Part shown: positions 54,871-64,000 of the stretch, piece by piece
Layout: each line of letters opens with the position of its first letter
How positions within the stretch are numbered: position 1 is the first letter of the stretch
Source: Rubrivivax sp.
GTDB lineage: Bacteria > Pseudomonadota > Gammaproteobacteria > Burkholderiales > Burkholderiaceae_C
Assembly: GCA_022843905.1 (NCBI GenBank)
Contig: JALHMT010000018.1
Coordinates: 48,947-112,946 of the forward strand
Direction: 5' to 3'
Length of the DNA stretch: 64,000 bases
Position numbers and translations under genes: made by a program
The notes under the pieces: generated by a model
Databases searched by the model: none
What the model was told of the DNA's origin: nothing
Seen by the model: the letters and a program-made list of their open reading frames with translations, nothing else

Positions 54871-55449
54871 TCACCGAATCGTCTGCGGCGCGGCTGGTGG
54901 CAGGCGTTCAGGCATCGTGCCCGTCAGGTCCATGTTCATGAACACCTTGCCCTTGAAGCCCGAGGGCGTGAGGATGGCCTCGGGCTCCACGCCCCAGGCC
55001 ACGAAGCCGATCGAGCGGTACAGGCCGATCGCCGCCTCGTTGCCTTCGGTCGCGGTCAAGGTCAGGCTGCGCAGGCCGGGCCGAGAGCGCGCCTCGGCCA
55101 CGGCCGCCTGCATCAGCTGCGCCGCCAGGCCGCGGCCGCGTGCGGCGGGGGTGACGTACATGCCCAGCACCAGCGCCGAGTGCCGCGTCTTGGGCTTGGC
55201 CGAGAACTCCAGCCCGACCGTGCCCACGAGCCGCCCGCCGGCCTGGCGGTCGACGGCGCCGAAGGCGACGTTCAGGCCCGAGGGCGACGCGATGCGCTTG
55301 AGCCACCACGACATCGGCTCGGCCCGGCGCTCCTCGGCGGTGGAGGTGAAGGCATCGGCGGCCAGCTCGTAGGCCTCCAGCATCAGGGCGCGGTAGGCCT
55401 CCACGTGATCGGCGACCAGGCGGGTGATGGACAGCGGCTCGTCGTTCAT
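54871..55449 (-). CDS. GNAT-family N-acetyltransferase
   Basis: A 192-residue acetyltransferase. The acetyl-CoA-binding motif A reads LVLGMYVTPAARGRGLAAQLM (R/Q-x-x-G-x-G/A). Motif B follows as LTLTATEGNEAAIGLYRSIGFVAWG. The substrate is unknown. Its stop overlaps a possible GTG start for the diguanylate cyclase, so the two may be coupled. It is divergent from the lipoprotein gene at 55598. Confidence 0.9.
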   Translation of the reverse strand: MNDEPLSITRLVADHVEAYRALMLEAYELAADAFTSTAEERRAEPMSWWLKRIASPSGLNVAFGAVDRQAGGRLVGTVGLEFSAKPKTRHSALVLGMYVTPAARGRGLAAQLMQAAVAEARSRPGLRSLTLTATEGNEAAIGLYRSIGFVAWGVEPEAILTPSGFKGKVFMNMDLTGTMPERLPPAAPQTIR

Positions 55450-55597
55450 GGTCCCGCATCATCGGCTGCGATCGCCTGGCCGCCCAGATGGGAAACGCCA
55501 AGCGCTGGAACGCCGAATGCATGTCATGAGCCGGCTGCCATGTATTTTTCGGCGTCGCCGGTGCTTCTGTGGGCCTCCCGAAGACGAGGAGTCCCCG

Positions 55598-56023
55598 ATG
55601 CCCTTTCGATCCCCCCTGGCGGCGCTGCTGGCGGCGGCGCTGCTGGCCGGTTGTGCCAGCACCGCCGCACCGGTGGCCTACGAAGCCAGCGCCTCGCCAG
55701 CCAAGGCCGCGCGATTCGACAGCGACCTGAGCCATTGCCGCACGCGTGCCGAGCAGGCGGTGGGCATCAACGGTGTGAAGGGCGCCACGCTCACGCAGGC
55801 CAGCACGCGACGCGGCGCAACGGAGTTCGTCAAGGAAGCCGTCGACTCGCTGGTGGTCGGTTCGCGCAATGCCTGGTCCCGGGCCCGCGGCGCGGCAGCC
55901 GGTGAGGCCGCCGGCACGCTGGCCGGCGTGCTGTTGAACTGGAACGAGCCCGACCGCGTGCACCGGGAGTTCGTGGACCGCTGTCTGAAGGAACGCGGCC
56001 ACACCGTGCTGGGCTGGCGCTGA
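55598..56023 (+). CDS. Lipoprotein of unknown function
   Basis: A 141-residue protein with a lipobox (LLAAALLAGCAS), so it is a probable outer- or inner-membrane lipoprotein. The mature part includes FDSDLSHCRTRAEQAVG, an Ala/Gly-rich segment (ARGAAAGEAAGTLAGVLLNW) of glycine-zipper character, and VHREFVDRCLKERGHTVLGWR. This end, with its R-C-L-x-x-R-G-Y/H pattern, is common in small proteobacterial lipoproteins. CGAGGAG before the ATG at 55598 supports the start. It converges on the acyl-CoA synthetase gene. Confidence 0.82.
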   Translation: MPFRSPLAALLAAALLAGCASTAAPVAYEASASPAKAARFDSDLSHCRTRAEQAVGINGVKGATLTQASTRRGATEFVKEAVDSLVVGSRNAWSRARGAAAGEAAGTLAGVLLNWNEPDRVHREFVDRCLKERGHTVLGWR

Positions 56024-56052
56024 GCCGGCCGCAGGCGTCGCGGGCCCGCCTC

Positions 56053-57744
<1,692 letters not shown>

Positions 57745-58138
57745 GAGGAGTTCTCCGGATTCGATGACGAAGGGGCGCAGCTACGCCTGCGCCGGCATGC
57801 CGCGTTCCACCGCGGCGCCTGGTCGATTGGCGGAACCGGCATGCCGTCCTCACGATGACACCAGCCGGCGTGGCGGTGCTTGATCGCGCTCAACGGGTGG
57901 GCTGCGAGAGCGAAGGCACTGCATCGCGGTCACTGCGCAGTGCCTCCTTCTGACCTGGAACGCAGGGTCGGCGGGCTCATCACGCCCCGATGCCCCAAGG
58001 ACACGGCGCCGAAGTCCGTGGACTGGACGGTCAGAACGATTCAGGCCGGGATTCAGCACCCTCCAGGACTGAAGGCATGCCCAGCCCGGACAGTTCACTC
58101 CCTCGCAACGCACCCCGGTGCATCCACTGGAGAGACCC
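57745..58138. other. Non-coding gap between acyl-CoA synthetase and TonB-C-like gene
   Basis: A 394-base divergent intergenic region, the longest in the window. It holds a perfect nine-base inverted repeat (AGGCACTGC at 57914-57922 and GCAGTGCCT at 57937-57945, 14-base loop) and a pair of CGGCATGCCG palindromes near 57794 and 57837. No gene or RNA is recognisable. The palindromes could be regulator sites for the acyl-CoA synthetase promoter. Confidence 0.5.
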
Positions 58139-58573
58139 ATGACCCTCATCCAACGCAGGCATCCACTCCGCACGCTGGCCGCTCTGCTGGCCGCCGTCAC
58201 GACGGGAGTCGTCGCTCAGCCCGCCGCAACGGATCCGCAGTCGCCTGCCGCGACCCTGGCGCGTGCCGACGTGCGCGAGGTCTGTCGCAACGTCGACGAG
58301 CAATTGCAGGCCATGCTTGCCCGCGTCGTCTACGCCGACGGCGCGAGCCTCGTGGATGTCTTGTTCGACGTCGAAGGCGATCGGGTGCGCAACGTGCGCA
58401 CCCTCCATGGCCAGCCCGCACACCAGGCGGCCACCCGGCGAGCCGTCTACCGCCTGGCATGCCGCAGCGCCCCGCGCACGCGCCAGGTGGTGAGCATGCA
58501 GGTGGAGTTCCTGGACACCGAGGCGCCGTCGCCCCGGGGACGGGGGCCGGACGCCGATGGGCGTCGGCACTAG
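58139..58573 (+). CDS. Secreted small protein with TonB-C-like fold
   Basis: A 144-residue protein. MTLIQRRHPLRTLAALLAAVTTGVVAQPA is a signal peptide. The mature part reads ASLVDVLFDVEGDRVRNVRT, AHQAATRRAVYRLAC and VVSMQVEFLD. The order (strand V-x-F-x-V-x-x-x-G, V-x-N-V, A-x-x-x-A-V helix, final strand) resembles a TonB C-terminal domain. There is no proline-rich spacer or membrane anchor, so it is not a classical TonB. GGAGAG precedes the ATG at 58139. It converges on the large regulator gene. Confidence 0.65.
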   Translation: MTLIQRRHPLRTLAALLAAVTTGVVAQPAATDPQSPAATLARADVREVCRNVDEQLQAMLARVVYADGASLVDVLFDVEGDRVRNVRTLHGQPAHQAATRRAVYRLACRSAPRTRQVVSMQVEFLDTEAPSPRGRGPDADGRRH

Positions 58574-58686
58574 GAAACAACCACCCCCACGTCGCTTCGC
58601 GCCTGTCACCCCGAGGGGTCCGAGCCCGGGCGCTTCGGACGGCCGGGCGCCACGGACAGGTGGCCCGCCGGACGCCGGCATCGGTG

Positions 58687-61149
58687 TCATGGCACCGACG
58701 GCAGCGTGCTGTCGTCGGCAGCGTGCGGGGCCTTCAGAACGTCCAGTTCACGCGCTGCCAGTGCGCTGGCGGCCCGCGCGTCCAGCGCCGTTCCTTCTGC
58801 CCAGGCAGCGTCGTAGGCAGCTTGGCCGATGACCTCCCTGGCCTGCGACAGATCACGCTGCTGGCGAAGCTTCAGGACGTCGATCGAGGGCTGGCTCGTC
58901 TCGCGCGCCCTTGCTTCGGCTGCGGCATGGAGTGTCACGGCGGGAACCCAGCGCCCGTGCATCGCCAGCAGCGGGGCCAGCACCCGGATCAGCAACAGCT
59001 CGCCGAAGCGCGAGTCCGTCAGGGGCAGCAGCGTGGCGGCTTCCAGGACGAGCGCCTGCAGGTTGACCCGGTCACCACGCGCCACTGCCACGATGCCGGC
59101 ATTCAGCAGAAACGCCATCAGGTTGTAGGTATGACCGCTCGATCGACGCGCGGCCAGCTGCTCCTGTGCAAGGACCCACGCCTCGTCATGGAGTCCACGC
59201 GCACTCGCCAGCACCACGAGGCCGTTGAGTGCGGCACTCTCCACCCGCGAGTGGCCCAAGGAGCGCGCGCTCTGGAGTGCCTTTCGCAGGTGGCGTTCGC
59301 CGTCGTCGAGTCGATCGGCGTCCATGGCGTGGTGTCCGGCGAGCAGGTGGGCGGTGGCCAGGCCCACGGCGTCACCGATCGCTTCGGTGACCCGCAGCAT
59401 CTCGTCGATCAGAACGGATTCCGACTCGGGTTGACCGGTCCAGGACGCAGCCTGTGCTGCAGCGGCCAGCAACTTGACGCGAGGGGCGTCTGGCGCAAGC
59501 CCGGCAGCACGCGCCAGCGCAGCCCGCATCAGCCGCAGTCCCTGCGGCAGCAGTGCGCGTGAAGACCACCAGTAGCGCAGGGACCCTGCCAATTGCTGCC
59601 CGATCCTGGCGGCGTCGGGGTCCCCTTCGCGGTCACACCAGGCCAAGGCATGCAGAAGGTTGTCGCGCTCGACGTCCAGACGCGCAAGGGCCGTTGCACC
59701 TCTGCCATGGGCCGCGATCTCGCCGTCCTGGTCCAGTGCGAACTGGGCAAAGCTCCGCGCATGACCTCGCAGCAAGGCCTCGGTCTCAGCAGCGTCGGCG
59801 AGCCTCTCCAGCGCGTAGAGTCTGGTGGACTCCAGAAGGTGGTAGCGAGGCAACGGGTTGCCGTCTGCCACGACCAGCGACTTGTCCACCAGCGCGCCCA
59901 GGTGCTCCAGCACGTCCCAGCCGTCGATGTCCTCGTCTTCGACAAGGCCCTGCGCCGCGTCGAGCGTGAAGCCCCCGGCGAACACCCCCAGACGACGGAA
60001 GACGATCTGCTCGACCGGCGTCAGCAGCCCATGGCTCCAATCCAGCGCAGCGCGCAGCGTCTGGTGGCGCTTCATGACGGCACGCGCACCGGCGGTCAGC
60101 ACATGGAAGCGCTCGTCCAGTCGTGCACGCAAGCCGGCCACGCCGAGCAGCGGCACGCGCGCCGCCGCCAGCTCGATGGCCAGCGGGATGCCGTCCAGCC
60201 GCCGGCAGATGTCCACCACCTCGGCCCGGTTGTCTTCGTGCAGCTCGAACCTCGGATCGGCCAGGCGCGCTCGCGCCACGAACAGCGCAACCGCACCGCT
60301 GCCCCTGGCGTCCGCCAACTCGTCGCCCCGTGGCAGCTTCAGCGGCCCGGGACGGAAGACCTGCTCGTCCAGTGCGCGAAGGACCTCCTGGCTGGTGACC
60401 AGCAGCCTGACCCCTTCGACCTGCTCGCGCAGTTGCGTGACGAAGGCCGCCACGCCTTCCAGCAAGTGCTCCGCGTTGTCCAGCACCAGCAGCGCAGCGC
60501 GGCCCTGCAGGGCCTGCAGAACCACCTGCCGCGGGTCCGTCACGCCCTCCAGCGACAGTCCCAGTGCCCGACCGACCGCCGCCGGCACCAGGTCCGGATC
60601 GTTGAGCCCGGCCAGTTCGACCCACCACACGGCGCCGCCCTGCCGCGCCAGGCGTGCAGCGGCAGCACCCTGCGCCAGGCGCGTCTTGCCGATGCCCCCC
60701 GCCCCGGCGACGGTGACCAGGCCATGCGCGTCCAGCAGGCCCGCCAGGGCGCCCAGCTCCTGCTCGCGCCCCAGCAGCGGCTGCGCGTGCCGGGGCAGGT
60801 TGTCGGCCCGCGGCAGGGGCGCAGGCGCGGGCGATGAGACACAAGGGCTGTCGTCCAGCAAGGGCAGCGTGAAGCGGTAGCCGCGCCCCGGGATCGTGGC
60901 GATGGCCACATGCCCCAGCAGCTTGCGCAGCGCTGCCACCTGCACTTCCAGGTTGTTCTCCTCGACGACCACGCGGGGCCACACGAGGTCCAGCAACTCG
61001 TGCTTGCTGACGCACCTGTCGTGCCGCTCCACCAGTGCCAGCAGGGTGTCGAAGGCCCGGCTGCCCAGTTTCAGCGGTGTGCTTCCAGCCAACAGCACAC
61101 GTTGGTCGGGCAGCAACTGGAAGTGACCGAAGCGAAACGCAGGTGGCAT
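58687..61149 (-). CDS. Winged-helix regulator with NB-ARC-like ATPase and TPR region
   Basis: An 820-residue transcriptional regulator. An OmpR/CadC-type winged helix is at about 3-95 (FRFGHFQLLPDQRVLLAG, LVWPRVVVEENNLEVQVAALRKLLG, TIPGRGYRF). A STAND-type ATPase follows at about 125-440: Walker A VTVAGAGGIGKTRLA, LLVLDNAEHLLEG and LDGIPLAIELAAARV. The rest is helical, TPR-like repeats (LPQGLRLMRAALARAAGLAP, HYNLMAFLLNAGI). The architecture matches many Burkholderiales proteins annotated as ATP-binding regulators; the signal is unknown. It is divergent from, or distant to, possible targets; the closest downstream gene is the convergent TonB-C-like gene. Confidence 0.88.
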   Translation of the reverse strand: MPPAFRFGHFQLLPDQRVLLAGSTPLKLGSRAFDTLLALVERHDRCVSKHELLDLVWPRVVVEENNLEVQVAALRKLLGHVAIATIPGRGYRFTLPLLDDSPCVSSPAPAPLPRADNLPRHAQPLLGREQELGALAGLLDAHGLVTVAGAGGIGKTRLAQGAAAARLARQGGAVWWVELAGLNDPDLVPAAVGRALGLSLEGVTDPRQVVLQALQGRAALLVLDNAEHLLEGVAAFVTQLREQVEGVRLLVTSQEVLRALDEQVFRPGPLKLPRGDELADARGSGAVALFVARARLADPRFELHEDNRAEVVDICRRLDGIPLAIELAAARVPLLGVAGLRARLDERFHVLTAGARAVMKRHQTLRAALDWSHGLLTPVEQIVFRRLGVFAGGFTLDAAQGLVEDEDIDGWDVLEHLGALVDKSLVVADGNPLPRYHLLESTRLYALERLADAAETEALLRGHARSFAQFALDQDGEIAAHGRGATALARLDVERDNLLHALAWCDREGDPDAARIGQQLAGSLRYWWSSRALLPQGLRLMRAALARAAGLAPDAPRVKLLAAAAQAASWTGQPESESVLIDEMLRVTEAIGDAVGLATAHLLAGHHAMDADRLDDGERHLRKALQSARSLGHSRVESAALNGLVVLASARGLHDEAWVLAQEQLAARRSSGHTYNLMAFLLNAGIVAVARGDRVNLQALVLEAATLLPLTDSRFGELLLIRVLAPLLAMHGRWVPAVTLHAAAEARARETSQPSIDVLKLRQQRDLSQAREVIGQAAYDAAWAEGTALDARAASALAARELDVLKAPHAADDSTLPSVP

Positions 61150-61277
61150 GGCGGTCCTCGTCCGGCGAAGCAGGCGCGGCCATCGTACGGGGGCTGTCCC
61201 GTGCCGGGTGGGGCCAGGCGGCGGGATTCAGGACGCTTAAGCCGGAGCGCCGGAACCGACGGCCCGACCCGAAGTGC

Positions 61278-61706
61278 TCAGCCGAGGGTTTCGTAGCCCG
61301 GGTTGTAGGCGACCTCCCACAGGTGGCCGTCGGGGTCCTGGAAGTAGCCGGCATGGCCGCCGTAGAAGGTCGGCCCGGCCGGCTTCACCACCACCGCACC
61401 GGCGCGTTCGGCCTGCTGCAGGAAGGCATCGACCTCGGCCAGCGATGCGACGTTGTGCGACAGCAAAAACTCCGTGGCGCTGCGCGGCTGCAGCGGCACC
61501 CCGCTGTCGCGGGCCAGGCTGGCGCGCGGCCACAGGGCCAGCGTCAGGCCGGGCTGCAGCTTGAAGAAGGCCACGGCCCCGGTCTCGAACTCGGTGCCGA
61601 CGATGCCGCGGCTGGGCCAGCCCAGGCCGTCGCGGTAGAAGGCCAGCGCGCGTTCGAGATCGTCGACGCCCAGGGTGATGAAGCTGACGCCGGGCTTGGG
61701 GTTCAT
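61278..61706 (-). CDS. VOC (glyoxalase/bleomycin-resistance) family protein
   Basis: A 142-residue protein with two beta-alpha-beta-beta-beta units. VSFITLGVDDLERALAFYRDGLGW starts the first. AVVVKPAGPTFYGGHAGYFQDPDGHLWEVAYNPGY ends the second, including the DPDGHLWE motif with a metal-ligand Glu. The family covers lyases, dioxygenases and binding proteins, so function is open. It is divergent from the RraA-like gene, with 148 bases between. Confidence 0.9.
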   Translation of the reverse strand: MNPKPGVSFITLGVDDLERALAFYRDGLGWPSRGIVGTEFETGAVAFFKLQPGLTLALWPRASLARDSGVPLQPRSATEFLLSHNVASLAEVDAFLQQAERAGAVVVKPAGPTFYGGHAGYFQDPDGHLWEVAYNPGYETLG

Positions 61707-61854
61707 GGTGGGTTCGTGGGGTGGGTGGGCAGCAGTCTGCGGCGGCTCGTCACGCGATGGCGGCAGCTGCGGGCCGCCCGGCGTGCTGACCGACAATGCG
61801 CCCATCCTAGCGACCCCGGGGCCCGAGCGGCCCGCCACGATGGAGGAGACCGCC

Positions 61855-62499
61855 ATGACTCTCGCCGACCGCCTGCACGCCTGCCACAGTTCCGTGGTGC
61901 ACGACGTGATGAAGGACCTGGGACTGCCGCTGCGCGTGCTGCCGCGCAGCATCGTCGGACTCGAGCGCACGATGAAGGCCGCCGGGCCGGTGTTCACCAT
62001 CCGCGGCCGGCCCGACCCGACGCTGGACAAGCACACCTCGCTCTACGAATGGGCCGGGCTGCTGTCGCGCGCGCCCACCGGGCACGTGGTGGTGTGCCAG
62101 CCGCAGGACGACACGCGGGCGCTGTTCGGCGGCCTGTCGGCCGAGGCGCTGGCGCTGAAGAACGTGCGCGGCTACATCGTCGACGGCGGCTGCCGCGACG
62201 TGCAGGCCATCGCCGACCAGGGCTTCCCGGTCTTCGCGCGCTACGCCACGCCCATCGACATCGTGTGCGCCTGGCGCGCCGAGGCCTTCGAGCAGCCGGT
62301 GGCCATCGGCGGCCAGCAGGTGCTGCCCGACGACCACGTGCTGGCCGACCGCGACGGCATCATCCTGATCGGCGGCGCCGACGTCGAAACCGTGGTGGCC
62401 GCCGCCGAGCGCAAGATAGCCACCGAAGGCGACATGGTGAAGGCCATCCGGGCGGGCGAGGACCCGCAGGCGGCGTACATGAAGTTCCGCGTGTTCTGA
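61855..62499 (+). CDS. RraA-like protein (HMG/CHA aldolase or RNase-regulator fold)
   Basis: A 214-residue protein. GYIVDGGCRDVQAI contains the conserved G-G-x-R-D motif, VLPDDHVLADRDGIILI the later D-x-D-G strand, and GPVFTIRGRPDPTLDKH the N-terminal substrate loop. The fold is shared by RNase E inhibitor RraA and class II pyruvate aldolases (4-hydroxy-4-methyl-2-oxoglutarate aldolase). The motif with R-D is kept in both, so either role is possible. GGAGGAG six bases before the ATG at 61855 decides the start over the ATG at 61840. Confidence 0.87.
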   Translation: MTLADRLHACHSSVVHDVMKDLGLPLRVLPRSIVGLERTMKAAGPVFTIRGRPDPTLDKHTSLYEWAGLLSRAPTGHVVVCQPQDDTRALFGGLSAEALALKNVRGYIVDGGCRDVQAIADQGFPVFARYATPIDIVCAWRAEAFEQPVAIGGQQVLPDDHVLADRDGIILIGGADVETVVAAAERKIATEGDMVKAIRAGEDPQAAYMKFRVF

Positions 62500-62654
62500 G
62501 CCGCGCCGCGGCCGCCCTCACCCGGCCCGGTCGAGCTCGCCCGGCGGCGCCAGCCCCGTAAAAGCGGGGCATTTGCAGCGCATCAGGAGCGATCGCCGGT
62601 GCGCCTGCGGCGGGACAGTAGGTCCTTCGAGACTCCACGTTCCGCGAGGGCTGC

Positions 62655-63431
62655 ATGCGTCACTTCATCGCCAGGGCGGCAGCCCTGCTGCGCGTCCCGG
62701 CCCTGTGTTGCGGCCTGCTGGGCAGCGTGGGTGGGGCCGCCGCTCAGCACCCGCCACAGGTGGCGCTGTCGGGGATCGCTCCCAGCCCCGTGGTGGCCCG
62801 GCTGGTGGCGATGGTCGAGGCGTCGACCGACACCTGCCGTGCGTCGTCGATGTCGAACCCCGACCACCGCACCGTGGCGGCCGACGTGGCCCGTTTCCGC
62901 CAGCAGGTGCCTGCCGCGGCCGACACGCCCATCGAGGTGCTGGACTGCTACTGGGACGGCATGGTGGTGGCCGGGCGCCGCATCATCGTCAGCACGCGAC
63001 TGGCCCGTGCCACGCCAGCCCAGCGCTTCTTCGTCATCGCGCACGAATACGCCCACCTGTCGGCGCAGCACCATGCACGATTCGCCGAGCTGGTGACACA
63101 ACTGCTGCAGCAAGACGGCCGCCCGCACGCCGTGGCGCGCGCACTGGAGCGTGGGGCCGGGTCGCCTTTGTCGCGGCGCAACGAGACAGAAGCCGACGCC
63201 ATCGCCGTGCACCTGATGCTGGACGCCGGCATCGACCCCGAAGAGGCCGCCCGCTTCCTGGATGCTGCAGGCCAGGCGGCGCAGCCGGAGCTGGACACCC
63301 ACCCGGGCCCGAAAACGCGCGCCGCGGCCATCCGCGCGCTGGTGACCCAGCGCGAGGCGCACAGGCTGGCCCAGCGAATGTCCCATGAGATGGCGCAGCC
63401 AGCACTGCAGCGGGTGGCGACCGGCCCGTGA
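62655..63431 (+). CDS. Secreted M48-like zinc metallopeptidase
   Basis: A 258-residue protein with a signal peptide (LCCGLLGSVGGAAAQ). VIAHEYAHLSAQHH gives HExxH, and RRNETEADAIAVHLMLDAGID provides the third ligand as E-x-x-A-D, the pattern of M48 peptidases (HExxH with ExxAD). No membrane helices other than the leader are present. The C-terminal HPGPKTRAAAIRALV is also M48-like. It is convergent with the small membrane protein gene across a strong hairpin at 63464-63486. Confidence 0.85.
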   Translation: MRHFIARAAALLRVPALCCGLLGSVGGAAAQHPPQVALSGIAPSPVVARLVAMVEASTDTCRASSMSNPDHRTVAADVARFRQQVPAAADTPIEVLDCYWDGMVVAGRRIIVSTRLARATPAQRFFVIAHEYAHLSAQHHARFAELVTQLLQQDGRPHAVARALERGAGSPLSRRNETEADAIAVHLMLDAGIDPEEAARFLDAAGQAAQPELDTHPGPKTRAAAIRALVTQREAHRLAQRMSHEMAQPALQRVATGP

Positions 63432-63463
63432 CGGTCACAGCGTCCGCCCGGAAGCCCATGCAA

Positions 63464-63486
63464 GAGGGCCCCACGGCGGGGCCCTC
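63464..63486. terminator. Bidirectional hairpin between convergent genes
   Basis: A perfect nine-pair stem (GAGGGCCCC / GGGGCCCTC) with a five-base ACGGC loop lies between the stop of the M48-like gene (63431) and the stop of the convergent small membrane protein gene (63511). The place and symmetry fit a transcription terminator for both, although only weak T-runs flank it. Confidence 0.7.
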
Positions 63487-63510
63487 GGGACTTCGGCGGT
63501 GCGCCGTCGG

Positions 63511-63741
63511 CTACTTGCGTTCGTAGCTCGGATCGCGCCGTGTGCCGCCCTGCGGCTCGCGTCGGGCGGCGCTGGCCGGGTGCTCGACGGGCTCGCGGGT
63601 GGGATGTTCGTCCGGCGGAGGCATCGCCGACCTTCCGTGGTGGCGCCTGGCCTCGCGGGTCGACCACCACTGGTATGCGGCGAACACCAGCACGGTGATG
63701 AGTGTGAAGCCGAAGAGCCAGGGCACGATGCCATCGGTCAT
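63511..63741 (-). CDS. Small single-helix membrane protein
   Basis: A 76-residue protein: a transmembrane helix at about 5-24 (IVPWLFGFTLITVLVFAAYQW) followed by a charged, proline-rich cytoplasmic tail (DEHPTREPVEHPASAARRE). No family is recognised. It lies 19 bases after the end of the csbD-like gene on the same strand and may share its transcript. Confidence 0.65.
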   Translation of the reverse strand: MTDGIVPWLFGFTLITVLVFAAYQWWSTREARRHHGRSAMPPPDEHPTREPVEHPASAARREPQGGTRRDPSYERK

Positions 63742-63760
63742 GGGATGCTCCCTGACGCGT

Positions 63761-63961
63761 TCAGGAGCGACGGCTCGGCGGCGCGGCCGGGTCGGGCTTC
63801 ATGGCGTCCTGCGCGTCGCCGAGGGCTTTCTGCGCCTTGCCCTTGACCTGCTGGGCCGCGCCCTTGACCTGTTCGCTGACATCACCCGTGGCGGTGCCCA
63901 CGGTGCGGCGGACCTTGCCTTCGGCGTCCTTGGCGGCGCCCTTGACGTGATTGCGGTTCAT
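63761..63961 (-). CDS. CsbD-family stress protein
   Basis: A 66-residue hydrophilic protein starting MNRNHVKGAAKDAEGKVRRTVG and continuing EQVKGAAQQVKGKAQKALGD. The G-x-x-K-D-x-x-G-K and V-K-G-x-A-Q-x-x-x-G-K-A-Q repeats define CsbD, a small general-stress protein of unknown mechanism, induced by sigma-B in Bacillus and stress in Proteobacteria. An in-frame ATG at 64000 would add 13 unconserved residues. Confidence 0.9.
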   Translation of the reverse strand: MNRNHVKGAAKDAEGKVRRTVGTATGDVSEQVKGAAQQVKGKAQKALGDAQDAMKPDPAAPPSRRS

Positions 63962-64000
63962 GGCTTTGCTCCTGGTGATCGAGGCCGATGCACCATGCAT

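Overview
The window is visibly very rich in G+C and densely packed. It looks like chromosome of a Burkholderiales betaproteobacterium, probably near the Rubrivivax/Leptothrix/Ideonella group. This is inferred from a PEP-CTERM protein, a Bug-type (TctC) solute receptor, an MCP with a C-terminal CheR-docking pentapeptide, Ku/LigD repair and the codon bias. I see no rRNA, tRNA, transposase, prophage or CRISPR array.

Layout. 1-6.9 kb: mixed housekeeping genes, namely a Tat-exported aldo/keto reductase (cut by the window edge), an unknown protein with cyclase-toxin-like motifs, a fold-type IV transaminase resembling (R)-amine transaminases, a chemoreceptor, a DinB protein, a secreted metallo-beta-lactamase-fold hydrolase and a cyclic-nucleotide-binding protein. 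A 50-bp hairpin-bearing direct repeat follows. 7.0-26.3 kb: a glycan locus. It holds an ABC exporter, six glycosyltransferase modules (one fused to a glycoside hydrolase), a carbamoyltransferase, a UDP-glucuronate-decarboxylase-like enzyme, UDP-galactopyranose mutase and every enzymatic step of ADP-heptose synthesis (GmhA, HldA, GmhB, HldC as separate proteins). The locus is built as two convergent, translationally coupled operons meeting near 20.57 kb, with further genes diverging from them.

26.3-31.5 kb: an isochorismatase-like hydrolase, DUF3606, a universal-stress-protein remnant, a metallophosphoesterase, a DUF885 peptidase-like protein, an ATC-hydrolase-like protein and a secreted HExxH protein. 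31.7-39.2 kb: a catabolic-looking set (secreted alpha/beta hydrolase, Tat amidohydrolase, TctC receptor, BON lipoprotein, FAD monooxygenase with DUF2783 partner). 39.2-43.9 kb: an S4 RNA-binding protein, a Kef-type antiporter, a tandem Usp and an ArsR-DinB fusion. 43.9-48.5 kb: a TPR-like protein, Ku and a three-domain LigD (end joining). 48.6-54.8 kb: a PEP-CTERM protein, a Ser/Thr kinase divergent from an ECF sigma factor, and a PAS-GAF-GGDEF diguanylate cyclase. 54.9-64 kb: a GNAT acetyltransferase, lipoprotein, acyl-CoA synthetase, TonB-C-like secreted protein, large winged-helix/ATPase regulator, VOC protein, RraA-like protein, secreted HExxH protein, a small membrane protein and CsbD.

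The strongest candidate for an undescribed system is the heptose/carbamoyl/galactofuranose glycan locus. Its enzymes are individually recognisable, but I do not recognise the product. Stress-linked families (Usp, DUF3606, CsbD, BON, YdaD-like SDR, Ku/LigD) are scattered around it.
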